Positions 12,757-25,600 of a stretch of 64,000 nucleotides of DNA are shown here, piece after piece. The position numbers and the translations under genes are program-made. The notes beneath the pieces are model-generated. The model worked only from the letters and a program-made list of their open reading frames with translations, was not told where the DNA came from and made no database searches. Location: assembly GCA_038502055.1 (NCBI GenBank), contig JAXRKN010000042.1, forward strand, positions 1-64,000. The letters are read 5' to 3'. The stretch is from Tanytarsus gracilentus. Its lineage: Eukaryota > Arthropoda > Insecta > Diptera > Chironomidae. The first letter of the stretch is position 1. Each line of letters begins with the position of its first letter.

Positions 12757-15553
12757 TTCAGATATTTTGTTGTTTGAGGGTTAATGCGTGGATTTAGTCA
12801 AGCTCAAGTTACCAAAATTTATTTTCGATAAGTTCAATTCTTTTAACCCCAAATTTTTGCTTCGACCTACACATAAAAATGTAAAATAATTTCATGATGA
12901 TCCAGCAGAATGGAAAACATTTTCGGTACAACAATAGAAATAATAAGCAGGAGCTGGAAGGGATAATTGTGTTAAATCCTTCAAAGTTTATTATCCTCAA
13001 ACAAAAAAAAAATGTAAGAGAAGTGCCCTGTAGGACTTACATATAGTACGTATGCCTTTATTTGCATCATTATGCTGAGTTATGTCTGAGAAGCACACTC
13101 TCGTATGGATGTGATGATGATCCAATTGTTGAAGGCACATATCCTAATTCAATTGCTGTATCTTGAATAATTTTGAAGCATCGTGCTTGTAACTCAGTGA
13201 AGAAAATCTCCTGGAGCGGAAAGATGAAAGTGGTGTGGAATAAAAAAAAGTTCAAGTACATGAGAAAATGGAAAGAAGAAAAATCAATATTTGCGTGTGA
13301 GATTTTCATCGTTTTTTTTTCTGGGGATCTTAATGTGTCGCAAAGGAGGTCAATTGACACTTTTTTAAAGAGAAGAAAATTTCTATAATTTTTAAATGTT
13401 CGCATGAGAATTTAAATTGTTCACAAGAAATTTCTCACTCCAAAAAAAATTTAATATTGAATCTTTTTTGAATGGATCCACTGCTCTTTTTGGTGGATTT
13501 GGCTTTTCCGTTTCGAATTGTTTATTTTGCGATGAAAAATAACAATTGTAAAAACTCGTTTATCCCCCGAAGTCCATTCGCCCGCCATTTAAAAATGAAA
13601 TGTATTTTTTATATATATTTTGATGGTGAAAAGGTTTTTCATCACCGGAAGAAAAATTCCTTTTTATATTTTCCTTCAATGCCTCACGGTTAGAAAATAA
13701 AAGCATCAAGTAAGAAATCAATTCAACAATGGCAACATTGCGATAAACAAAAAAGTATAAACACGATGAAAGAAAACGGCCCTTCATTGTTTGCTTCCCT
13801 CAGAAAAAAAGCTATGAAGAAAATGCGACAGCGATAAAAAAATGTTAAAGGAAAAATAAACTTTTTTGCCATTTTTCTTCTTATTTTTTCTGCATTTTTT
13901 ACAGGAAGGTAGTTGTGGAACTTCAGACACTTCATTGATGGGTTTTACAGTAAAGTGAAAAATGATTAAACTTCAATCAATTAATTTAGATTTAAAAGTT
14001 TAAATTTAAACATTTCCAGGTCGTTAACTTTTATATCTAACAATTTGTCACCTCACGGTAAAAAGAATTTCTTACGTTAAGTGTGAAATCTATTAGGAAG
14101 CAAGAAGAAAAAAAAAGTATAGTCAGATATACACAAGGTAAGAGTATCAAACTAGAAGGTAAATAAATTATGATTGTCGCTGCTCCATTTCTTCTCCATG
14201 GCGACATCGTCACTACACCAGTCTACCCGAGGTGAACGATAATGGAAGGAAAAGTTCCAACAGTCGTGAATGCTTTTGTGCTCAGACACATTCTCAGTAA
14301 GAAAAATGATAAATTCTTTCCGCTTACAAACAGAAAAATTTAATTTTCTACGCCATGTCTCGTGTGAGAGAGAAATGTGTCTGGAAAGATGAGGAAACTT
14401 GTTGCAATTTCCTTGGGAGGTGAAAATCGTAAAAATAAAGGATGAAGAGAATTTTATACGTCCACTCAAAGTATTTTCCTGCAATTCATCTTCAATTATT
14501 AAAATCGATTCTTTTTCCTTCGCAAAGAAAAATGTCTCGACTCCCATGAGATGCCAATTTGACATTGTATTCATTCGCTTTTTCCATGATTGTCACAACA
14601 ACCGTGTTTAGTTAATTATTCACAATTACGCCACACATATCGACAAGAGCCGACATCGGAAATAAATTGCTTTATTGAATTATGATTTATGCTCTCTCTC
14701 TCCTCTTGCAATTAATTCATGCTTGTGACTATTTTTAAATTCTCTCGGCTTTGTACAGGCGCAACATACAATCGGCACACTGATTGCCTATGAGAACATT
14801 AGAAACGCTTTCAACTTCGTCGCTCGTCAATTGTTTTGTCATCAATTTAAATTAAAAATCAGCATAGAGCGATGCACGAGCAGTGATATGTGTGCACAAT
14901 GTTTATGACGTATGTGATGGACTAACATAGGGAGATCTAGTGACAGGGATGCAAAAACATGACATTAATTAAAAATTTATTGATTTCTCTTCGGGCTCTT
15001 GCGGATCATGGTGGTGATTCGATCATGGAGGTTGATAAAAATTTAAAATAATTTTAACGTTTATTTAGAATTCAAAATTGTTTGTTAAAAAATTTAAATT
15101 TTTTGATGCTCGGGGATTAACCTCCAATTAAAATCACAATCCATCACTGACCTCTCGGACATTTGTTTTCAATTAGATTCCACTGTTTGCTTATTTTAAT
15201 TGAATTAACCCGAGCGAGATTTGTGTGTGGGGTGGACAGTTAGCACATGTAAATAACTTTGAGGTATCAAACCACCATGATACCGAGTTGTGTATGTAAA
15301 TAAATCATTCAAAAGGCAAAATGTGCCATGACGACGAGAGAGGGGAGGAATAAAATACAATAATTATGATATCTATCGATAAAATTCAATTTAATCGGAT
15401 GATTAATTACAATTTAAGTGAGTCCATGACCACTCGCAACTAGCGTGATTCGTAGAATGGCGATAAAAAAATATGAAGTGAACATCAACACTTGAGTCCG
15501 AAAAAAGTCATGCAAAGAATCGAAAGCCAATTAATTTGATTTATGGTCACTAG

Positions 15554-15572
15554 ACACACACACACACACACA
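15554..15572. repeat. (CA)n microsatellite
   Basis: An uninterrupted dinucleotide run of 19 bases, alternating A and C. Confidence 0.9.
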
Positions 15573-16198
15573 TAAATAAATATTTTTTCTCTTTTGTTTT
15601 TTATTTCATTGCACACACGAAAAAAATCCATGTCGACAGTTAATCAATTGACAGCAGCAGAAGCATCTCTCGTGAGAGTGAGATGAAGTCCAAAAGTCAA
15701 TCAGAAATTTATTAATCTTTGGATATGTTTTTTTTTCTCTTTCTGTCTCTTTGCGTTGGCGTATTTTCAACTTTTTATTTATTTTTTCGGATAATGATGA
15801 ATTATTGACTTGAGCTCTGTGCACTCTCTCGCTCGCATTACAATCAATTTCAAATCTTTCCGACGTATTTTTTTTTGAAAAATGATTGAAGAAAAGAGAA
15901 AATTGTCAAATGTCAAGTCTTAATATGGGATGAAATCACTTTTTTGATATTTTCCATTTGACATTCTTTAATTTATTTTATTATATTTTTTGTGAAATTG
16001 AAAAGAAATAAAGAAGAGATTAGAAATCTTGGCTTTGTTTCTCTGTTTATGAGTTATGTAATGACAGTGACTGTGGCAAAAAAAGGTCAATTGGATTGTG
16101 AAGTAAGAGCTGATTAAAATCATGGTGTTTTTGGGTTCATTAATTTTAAGTAATGGTCGAGTGTAATCTAATATCTTGAAAATTATGAAATCAGTAAA

Positions 16199-16305
16199 TC
16201 AAGGGGTGGAAATTTTATTAATTTTTTAAATATTTTTTTTATAGTTTTGCTATAAAATTTTGTAAATTTTTTATTTTTAAAAAAATCACAACTTTCCACC
16301 CCTCG
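16199..16305. repeat. Foldback element with TCAAGGGGTGG-type end
   Basis: AGGGGTGGAAA (16202-16212) pairs perfectly with 16293-16303. The arms continue as an imperfect AT-rich stem to a central TATAG/CTATA stem with a 5-nt loop near 16243-16257. The whole folds as one hairpin of about 100 nt. A second locus at 55424-55558 shares the outer motif TCAAGGGGTG, suggesting a dispersed foldback or MITE-like family, or alternatively a structured RNA. Confidence 0.55.
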
Positions 16306-17859
16306 CCTCAGGACAAAATTAATATTTAAATTTTTTTCTTCTAAAGTAGTTCATGTTCGCTCTGCAGCGAAAACTTCGCATAAAAAATTTCACACACAAC
16401 GTGCTGGAATGCCATAACTGCACATAGTAGCATAAACAACAGTCAGCGTGTCTAGCGAGTGCAATAAAAATAACAACAAACAAAAAAATGAAAAAGCATT
16501 AATCATTTTCTCTCCCTTTACACACATGCGAAATTATTTTTATGAAATATTAAAATTGCACTGCCTTTTAATGACTTTCACGACTATGAGTGTGCCACGT
16601 GCAACTGCAGTTTGCGTAGCTTCGAGACACTCATGAAAAGATCTCGTTATGAGAAAGAAGAAAAAATGTGTCATAAATTAATTGAGCGCTGATGTGAAGT
16701 TGAGTTCTATGAACTTTTTGAGCATAATGAATATTTTTAAACCTCCATCGTCATTAATTTTCGCCCAGTTTAATTAACTACTTGTCCTCAGTACCGCGTT
16801 ACTCGCCTTGTTAAGTGAAGAACATAATTAATAATCCAATAATTAAAAAGTTTTAAATAATTTTTTAACACTCTCACTTTTCCGCTTTGTGTGTGAGTGA
16901 GGCCAACATGGGAGAGATTTTACATCATTTATCATCCCATGAGACTTGAGCTGCGGGATTTTTTTCACTTTTATGACAACAGCTGTGATATTTGGAGTTT
17001 TAAAGCGATGATGGAATTTATTACTAGTTTAAAGTAATAAAAAGCTAATTCACAAAGTGGAGACATAAATTTTGAAATTTAAAATTTTTGCTGTCACGCT
17101 TGCCGATCGACTTCACTAGTACTTCTAATTATTCTTCTCAGACACTTCCTCAGTAATAACTTCTGTTGTACATATTAGCAAATCGGTGCTTACTACAACG
17201 GTAAAAAATTTATGTTTCAACATTTTTTCATAATCAACAGCTAAAAAATTATTTCAGCATTGAAATGCACTGTGTAATAATTAATTATGAGAGAGTGCAC
17301 TTGCACACAAATAAAAGTGGAATGAGAGAGCAATTTTTAATTACCACCACGGATGGTGGCGAAGAGCGGCGACTAGTAAATATGACGAGCATGAATAATG
17401 TGGAAAGAACATTTCACTCTTTTTTTTATGATACAGTTTCTGGTCTCTCTTTATGCTGCACTCGCTGTGCAACTCGCAAAAACCCATAAGTCATAACGAG
17501 TATAGAGTGAAATTCCAGAACATGTATGTTGAACATTAAGTAATATATTCATGCATACACACCGAATGCATTCACCATATATGCATCGTACTTTATGCCA
17601 TTTCATATAATGAAATAATGAATCATGACACAATGTGAGCTGTGTGTATGTTTCGAGGCTTTTTATATGGTAAACGATAAAATTTATTAAATCGTTCTGA
17701 AAGAGAACTTTTTATTTAAAAATTAACGTGATAAAAGTAATGACTTAATGGATCCGGTATGAAATTTTTATAAATCTCAAAAAACTATTTAATATGAAAA
17801 AGTTCTTGGACATTATTCAGACCCTTAACAGAAAAATCAAAAAATACCTTGAAAACGCT

Positions 17860-18223
17860 TGTTAAGAATTAAATTAATTTATTATTTGATTATGTCTGGT
17901 CTTTAATATCTTTCGAGCTGACTCGTTTTTGCTACGCTCTTACTTTTCTTTCTTTCTTTTGCTGTCCTCTCATGCGAATAGACGTGCTAAGAGAAAAATT
18001 TTTCCGTGACGAATTTGTAAGTTTAAATTTATTAAATAACCCTTTGATAAATGTTATGAATTACAGTTGATTTATCAAACTTTGCATAAACGTGCACCAA
18101 TAAATAAAATAAAAGTTCGAGTGAACATCGAACTTTATTCAGCATCCATCACATGCGTTTTATTGGTTCGGATATAATCATTTGAAACGGGAATCGCTCC
18201 ATTGAGAGAGAAGGATCTCAACA
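17860..18223 (+). repeat. 5' LTR
   Basis: This 364-bp copy matches the right copy nearly base for base over 17922-18225, apart from a 4-bp length difference near 17996-18004. It starts TGTTAAG, ends CTCAACA and carries an AATAAAATAAA-rich stretch near 18101-18112 that could act as the poly-A signal. The first 62 bp are poorly matched in the right copy. Confidence 0.85.
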
Positions 18224-18408
18224 AAATAAATCAAAAATTCTAGTCAATTCATCATCGCTTCTGGATAAAATTTATTCGTCAGAAAATTCCCTCGTGTCAT
18301 CCAGTTCGCCCATCTTTCGATCGCGTGCGACAGTGCATCAGTGTGTGTGAATTTTTCGAAACATCCAGCGAGCAAGAAGAAGAGATAATTTAACCTCTGA
18401 ACATTGAA

Positions 18409-19020
18409 ATGGTTCAGATTTATGAAATCAAAGGCACACCTGAGGCTATCTCAGCGTACCATAAAAGGTGTGCTGGATGTAAGGGCAACAATACAACGTG
18501 CCCCGAAGTCATTAAATGCGCTTTACCCAAATGCGGTAAACTTTTTCATCTTGAGTGCGTGCCGGACGGACGTGGCCCATCAGGCGAAGACGATTTCGCT
18601 GACATGGTGGATTTCTACTGTTCCCGCGAGTGCAGCCAAGAGCACCAAGATACCCGACAGAAGTTCGGTACAAGCGATCCAGTCGCGATCGCCGAGATTG
18701 AGCGTTTATTACGCCTCCTCGAAATTCAGAAAACCACTTGCCAGAAATTAGCGAGTGAGAAAGAAAACCTCATAGCTGTTGGTGTAAAGTTTGAACAACA
18801 CGCCGAAACTTTAGAAACAGAGGTCAAAAGGCTCCGTGCAGATCAGTCGGCACGAATTTTGTCGAGCACCGCTTTCCCGTTGACAGCGGCCATGCAGTCA
18901 GCTCAAGAACCGGGAAGTAGCCGCGATGTTTCAATGCATCAAGGCATGGACGAATTTTCTGCCGCAGATGCATCCATGCGCCGCCTTTTGAAAAAGGCTG
19001 ACAGCTTTTCCCTGCCTGCG
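18409..19020 (+). pseudogene. Gag-like protein with PHD finger, C-terminally broken
   Basis: The frame opens with ATG at 18409 after a leader of about 185 bp. Residues 21-75 form a Cys4-His-Cys3 PHD-type zinc finger (C21, C24, C37, C42, H47, C50, C71, C75). Residues about 87-145 are leucine-rich and likely coiled coil. Around residue 203 the reading arrives at LPAWGGE, which resembles the LP-x-F-x-G-x-x-x-x-W motif of BEL/Pao gag proteins, and then dissolves into glycine/tryptophan nonsense encoded by G runs. The open frame formally continues to 19122 but that tail is not credible protein. The family assignment rests on architecture, not on a search. Confidence 0.7.
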
Positions 19021-19380
19021 TGGGGAGGGGAGTGTTGGGGGGGGGGGGGGGGGGTGGGGTGTTTGTGGGGGGGGGGGGTTCGGTTGGTATTGGGGAGATG
19101 TGGTGGGGTTGGTGGGGCGTGATGTAGAGCGGGGGGGGGTCGGGGGGGTGGGGGTGGCTTGTGGTGTGTCTGGGGGGGGTGGGTGGTATCAGAGTGTGGC
19201 GTGCCGGATGGGAAAACGGTGGGAAAATGGTGGTCGGGAGGAGAGGGAAGGGGGTTTCAGTAGTGGTGATAAAAAGGAATTAATGCCGTTGGAAATAGGT
19301 GAGAAGGGGAATTAGGGTAGTTAAATATTGTTGAATTTTCGGGTGGGGGTTGTTATTTTTTGATTAAGTTGCTTTATTCT
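19021..19380. other. G-rich low-complexity seam, probably unreliable sequence
   Basis: Runs of up to about 16 G occur here in an otherwise AT-rich window, with the plus strand almost lacking C at the start. The stretch begins inside the gag frame and ends inside the first part of the right LTR, where the left LTR has ordinary AT-rich sequence. The G content fades gradually toward the right. This looks like low-quality reads filling a gap rather than a real G-quadruplex region, though the latter cannot be excluded. Confidence 0.65.
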
Positions 19381-19693
19381 TTGGTGCCTCGTTTTTGCTA
19401 CGCTCTTACTTTTCTTTCTTTCTTTTGCTGTCCTCTCATGCGAATAGACGTGCTAAGAGAAACACATTTATTCCCGTGACGAATTTGTAAGTTTAAATTT
19501 ATTAAATAACCCTTTGATAAATGTTATGAATTACAGTTGATTTATCAAACTTTGCATAAACGTGCACCAATAAATAAAATAAAAGTTCGAGTGAACATCG
19601 AACTTTATTCAGCATCCATCACATGCGTTTTATTGGTTCGGATATAATCATTTGAAACGGGAATCGCTCCATTGAGAGAGAAGGATCTCAACA
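19329..19693 (+). repeat. 3' LTR with degraded 5' end
   Basis: This 365-bp copy is very close to the left LTR from 19388 onward. Its first 59 bp keep only scattered matches (TGTT start, TGATTA, CTTT) and are enriched in G, consistent with base-call errors continuing from the seam. It ends AACA just before the right target-site duplication. Confidence 0.75.
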
Positions 19694-19699
19694 AACGCT

Positions 19700-22600
19700 A
19701 ACATAAAAATTATTAAATGGCTTTTAAACTGCTCTTTGTCCTCAATTCAATTTATCCCTCGAAAATGCATTTAAGATTCCTTTTATTTTCACATTCATCC
19801 AGAAATAAAGAAGAAAAATTAAAATTGTGAACTTGTGCGACACATGAATGGAAATAAAAAGCGCCGCAATTTTTTTTCTCTCTCCTCACACATGCCAGGG
19901 AAGTCTGAATTGTTTAAAATTGGCAATTAAAGACCACAAACATTCGTCCCACATCCCTGACAATCTCCGCAGAAATGCTGCTGTTGCTTTTATCTACATT
20001 TTATTCCAGAATTAATAAAGAAAATTGAGCATAATGAAATTGTCCAACATTGCAATGGCAGCAACAGCAAAAACTGTGCGGGAGAAAAATTTTTTCACTG
20101 CGAGAAATAGTTTAGATTTTAATTTTTAATATCGAAAACTTGCAGGTAATTTTTATTCGCCGTGAACATGTTCTCGATTTCAACATAGTAAAGGCGAAGG
20201 CAGTGGCAAAAGCGGGCAAATTTGCATAAATAATCTCCCATTTCTTGTTTATGTTTTGCCTGTTCTCAGCTCACATTCATACTCGCCCGCTTCTTTAAGC
20301 TTAAATGCCCAATTTCGCATCGCTTGTCGTTGCGATTTGCGGCTATGTCTATTTCTCTCTCTCTCACTCTATGCTATTTACAATATTATCTCGCGCCGCA
20401 TGGCATCTCGCTTAAATGCGACTAATTGTTTGCGTATTCATGCTCATATATATTTTTACAGCAGCGGCAGCTATGCTGTGAATATTCTTTCCTTTTTTGC
20501 CTGTCAACGCTCCACATTAATGTGGCATTCAATGTAAGATTTAATTTGAATTTAATGATGGCGGCTTATTAGAAGAAAAAGGAAAGATGGCTGTCAATTT
20601 ACGACATTCTTATTTCTATTCGATGCAATTGAGTACAAGAGAGAATAAAACTAGGAAATTTAATCAATTTAGAGAGAAATTGGTCTGAGAAGTTCTTCAA
20701 CTGCTGATGCTGTTCTTTCTTTTGAGTCCCCTAAGCCTTCGGATTTTTATCAACGATGACCTAGTTCTATTTTATGCTGCAATATTTTATTGAATTTACT
20801 TTATCAGTTTGAGTGAAATTTGGGATATTTTAAAACGGTTTTATGAGATTTACATTTTAAATAATTTTTAACGGTTTAATGAGATTTAAATTTTAACACT
20901 TTAATAAAATTCAAATTTAAAACGACTCAATAAATTTTTAGTTTTTAATAAAATTTTTGCATAAAGTTTTGAAATTTTTATTTATCAAAATTTAACAAAT
21001 TAAACATCCCAAAAATAAAATCCAGGAAAAGCCAAGTCATCTAAAATTATCCACTTCGCATATCTTCAACTCTCATTCATTCTTTTTTCCCACCACAAAA
21101 CCCATAAGAATATAATCTCTCTGTACAAAATGTGCCCATCAAACGAAAGCCGCTAAAGGAATGGAAAATCCACTTGATGACAAACAATTGCTTTTTCATA
21201 TAAACCATTGTCCTGGCAATAATTCCATCAAATCGCGCTTTTCATTGCATCATCAAAGAAGCGCGAGAGCAAAAAGATTGAAAAGGAAAGAATTTTCGCT
21301 TGATTGCATCACAATTGTGTTCACTCTGCATTCATCAGAAACTTCCTCCTGGCGCGAGGAAAAAAGTTTGTCCTTTCTTGTGCAAATGGAGACAATTTTT
21401 CATTGATATGTGAAGCAGGGAGCATTACCTGAGCAAAGTGTTCTTGTGGGAAATTTTGAGTTAATTTTTAAAAATTAAATTTTATATAACGGTTTTAAAA
21501 GTTTTAAATTTTTTAAAAAAATTTTTATAATTTCTAAAATCAACCCAAATTCCCTCTCAAGGACATATCAATCTACTCAGCGTAAGAAAAATTTATCATC
21601 GTGTCCTTTTGTTATATCCAGCACGGAGCTATTGTTGTTGTGTGGTAAAAATGAAAAATAACGAAGCGATTTCAAGGTTGGATAAGCAGCATACACACAC
21701 AATGCCGGTGACAATTTCTTCTGGATATCTCGTTCCATTCTCATGAAATATTTTTTCTATTGTAATTTTTTAAGGATTTGTATCCTTAATGAGGAGCATG
21801 TTGGTGCTATCGATTGAGAATTAAAATGCATTTTATGATCATTATCTCGAGATATTCTTTTGAGGTTTCTTTTTCAATACTCATTGTATGTCATTTGCGG
21901 TTGAATGTCTGCCATGTGTACACGCAACATCCTTTCCTCCTCCTTCTGTTTTCTATTCTTCGCTTTATATTCCCTCAATTGAATGACACAACAATATTTT
22001 TTAAAATTTTTTTGTGTGTCGCACTGTAATTTAATATGATGTCATACGATGATGAACAATTTTATTTGTTTGATTATTCTTTTCCGATCCCAAGTTCCTC
22101 GTAAATCTCTCGAATTTTTTTGTGAATTATTGCCTTTATTCTAAGGCATGTGAAGATTTTTTATTTAAAATAATTTTCAATTCAATTTCATCCATTGCCA
22201 AAAGGAAATTAACAGCCAATGATAATAAAACCCCAATAATTACCATCATAACAAATCTCTCGCAATTGACCCTGAATAGCAAAATAAAAATTCTCTCAAA
22301 TAATTGCCAAAAGAAATCAAATAAAACCGATGTTATCGAATGGAAATTGGAGTCAGTCACCATTCGCCCATTAAGAATCTGAGAGTCATAAATTAAATTT
22401 TAATGCGATACATTTGGACTCAAATAATCACACAGAGTCAGTGGTCCAATCGGAAAAAGACAGTAAAAATCGTCTTCGCATAAGTTGAAGTGATAATGAT
22501 AATAAAAAATGTGTTATGTAATGGATACGAGTGAGAGAGAATGCCATTAGGTTCTATCATCAATCTTAATCGATATACCGAAAGGAGAAATTCATCTCAC

Positions 22601-25600
22601 CGTAAAAAAGACTGTGTGTTTATTGAATAAACTTTATTGTCACAAAATGCGGTGAAGAAGAAAAGTTGTTTTGGGAATTTCCAGGGTTTTTTATTCCTGG
22701 AATTTAATTCATAATTTTTGGATTTAATTTAATTTTTAAGCTTTTGTTTTTACCTCAACCATTCCTGGATTTACTGTAAAATTTCTTAGTTTGATTTTCC
22801 ATGGTTTAAATTTTATTAAATAAATTTAATTTTCCTGGATTTGATTTTTCCAATAATCAGATGATCCGCATGTCAGAAATAAAGCTTGTGCCACCATTAA
22901 AGCTTGAGAAGAGAAATTTTTATGTGTCGTGATGTGAAAAGTGTGATAAGGTCGGCCAACAAACACATAGTGCAGCACGGAATGCCATTAAATTGAGCTT
23001 CTGTATTGTGATTCATGTGAGATCAATGTGAGTTGATTAGTGGCATAAGGGTTCCTCTGATTTAGTGCTCTCGGGCATTGTTATTGTGATTTTGACCTTC
23101 AGATGATCATTAACCAGCTTGGAATGCGTTTCTAATATGCAAAAGGTGTAACGAGAATAATTTTGAAAATAATTTTGTATTTTTTACACTAATCATATTA
23201 CATTGGCCGTGTCATGCCTCGCGGTTGTAATTGCGCATTAAAAAAATTCATTAAAAATTCAGAAGGATCTTCTCATGCTACTTTACAATGCGAAAGTTTA
23301 ACTTGAGAGCACCTCGAAGGCATTCTCGGGCAGATGCAAGTGTCGATGGTGCAGAAACTTTTTTTAGAGCGTAATTGAATGTCTTGAAAAGTGTCCGATA
23401 ATCTCGTTCAACGCCGAAAAGTGCCACTTATGAGAGCGCTTCGAGCAGTCTTTAACAGTGAAACATGCAACCAGTGCATCGCCATTCTACACGGACATTT
23501 TAGCTCGAAGTGCTATCGAAAAAATATTTCTGAACCATTTTTTGTATATGAAGAAATATTTCATCACAATTTTATGCACACACCCCTCGACATGTTCTCT
23601 CTTTTTTACTAACCACCATCATTCTTCTATTAAATCGTTTAAAATTGGTTAGAGGAAGCGGCGGTTGAATAGTTTGAAAAGAAAGAGCTCAACAATGGAG
23701 AATTAATTCTAAAGAAATTCTAAGCGAACTCAAGAGAGGGCAAAAAATATGTCTTCATCCTCTCATCATGTCGAAGGTCCTCTTTTGTCACATGTACTTA
23801 AGAATGCATTCGAAAAATTAGAGGATCAAATTAATAAATAATTTCGAGTTTATTTCTGCGAAATTTAACTTTAAAATTGGATTTCTTGAAATTTATAATT
23901 TTCAACGTGAAATGAAAATTTAATTGTCACGTTCAACATACAACAAGTTCAATAAATTATTCTCTATGACTTTATTTACATTTCGATCATTGCTACACTC
24001 CAATAGAGTTCAGACAAACCCTTTCCAAGTTACCTTCGAGTGAGAGAGAGAAAGCAAAATAAAATACAGCTCAATTCAATTGATTGACAAATATTTATGT
24101 TTCATTTTGAACTACCAACGAATCATTGAGATTACAAATAAAATTATGTTGAAGCGATGAAATCGAATATCTAATTAAGCATTCGAGCTGAAGATTGAGG
24201 GAGTGATTTGATGAATTTTTGATTTAATGAAAGTAAACAAAAAGGATTTTTTTTCCGAAAGGTTAATGAAAAATTCAAACCCTCTAAAAAAATATTGACC
24301 TTCGACAATTTCTCAACTTTAAGACTATCACAATTGAGTAAAAACAATAGTGAGGCGTTTTACGCGTGTGCCATGCCATAAGGTTGTTTATGCTTTGTCA
24401 TTGAAATTCAGTAAAAGAGAGAGAAATTCATTTCTAATTCCTCAACATTTAATTTTCTAAAGGAATGACATCAGCAGAAAAAAAATCGTTAAACTTGAAC
24501 CTCATAAAGTGTGTTGTGTATGTGACCTTTAACTGCACCAATAAAAAAATGTTTGAATGAGATTTATGTCAAAATTATTGAGAGAAATTCGTTTGATAGA
24601 CATTTTGATGATGTTCAACATCATTCGAGTGCATGCCGGTATATCACTCATGCTGCGAGTGAAAGTGCTTTTTTAAACTTCCGCAATAGGATGAAAAATT
24701 AATTAATTAATATTTGTTTTATCTTTTTGTGGGATTTTTTAAATTTTTAATTCTAAATCCACTCGAGGATATTTTTTGTTTTCTTAAATATTTCTGACGT
24801 TATGACATGAGCAAATATTTTCCGTTTTGATGAAAAAAAAAGTGAATTTCCCATGGCGTGGGCTTTGAAATTCTTCAACTCAAATTCATTCCTAAAAGCT
24901 CTCAAATTATCATCAATAACTCAAAAGCAGATGGACTGAGACAAAAAAGCGGCCCTTTGTGTCTTGGGCTGAAAAATATTTCTGTTTGCTATCGAGACAT
25001 GTCAAACTTCTCGACAAATGTATGCCAAATACTCGGAAGGTTCTGAAAAATTATTGAATTTTTCATTGCGTACCTCTTGTTCTCGTCGAGTGACCATTTT
25101 TGGGTGCTTGCTTCTTTTGCGACATTTGAGCATCATAAATTTTTGATATTTCACGATGACCTTTTGAGAAAATTTATTTTGGGTAAAAGAATTTCTCGGA
25201 CGATCATCCGGAGGAGCTTTTGGATGAAAAAAAAAGAAATTTCTTCCATTGAAATCGAGGCGTTTCATGATATCTGTCAAAACAATCAAACATTTCTTCT
25301 TCATGTGTGCACTTTTCTCTCATTAATAGCGTGTACTTTCCTCTCACCATGGGTGTTTATCATGTGCGGAATTTTCAAAAAGTAACTTTCAACAATTCTC
25401 ATTCGTGTACATTAAATGATTATCATCAGGTGTGTATTGAATTTCTTTTTCTTTCTCATCCAATAGCGATCAATTTAATTGAAAAAATAAAGAGCATTTT
25501 GTGGGTCGCGTGGATCCGAATCTGTTATTTTTAAATGGCAATACATAAAGAGAACATGAAAAGAAATCAAACATAAAAATTAGTGCCGCCTCTCTTTTGG

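Larger units (their letters stand above)
5771..17859. other. Gene-free stretch, about 12 kb
   Basis: No exon or protein family is recognisable on either strand. The open frames present are short, have biased composition and overlap on opposite strands. The base composition is AT-rich with frequent homopolymers, a (CA)n run and short pyrimidine tracts. Two inverted-repeat structures (12703-12756 and 16199-16305) are listed separately. It could be a long intron or regulatory sequence of a gene outside or across the window. Confidence 0.6.
17860..19693 (+). mobile_element. LTR retrotransposon, BEL/Pao-like, internally incomplete
   Basis: Two direct repeats of about 365 bp (17860-18223 and 19329-19693) begin TGTT and end AACA. 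They are flanked by AACGCT on the left (17854-17859) and right (19694-19699), a 4-6 bp target-site duplication depending on where the end is placed. Between them lies about 1.1 kb holding a gag-like ORF with an N-terminal PHD finger and a coiled coil, an arrangement I associate with BEL/Pao elements of insects. Protease, reverse transcriptase and integrase are absent. The loss coincides with a G-rich stretch (19021-19380), so it may be an assembly collapse of a full-length element rather than a true deletion. No clear tRNA primer-binding site was found after the left LTR. Confidence 0.85.

Noticed and set aside
14152..14574. 140-codon minus-strand ORF
   Set aside because: Low-complexity composition, no recognisable domain, and no supporting neighbouring exon.
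18241..18275. U2 snRNA-like start (ATCATCGCTTCTGG)
   Set aside because: The similarity ends after about ten bases and the sequence lies inside the LTR element leader.
18404..18751. 115-codon plus-strand ORF in a second frame over the gag-like gene
   Set aside because: Shadow of the PHD-finger frame, which has all eight zinc ligands and a coiled coil.
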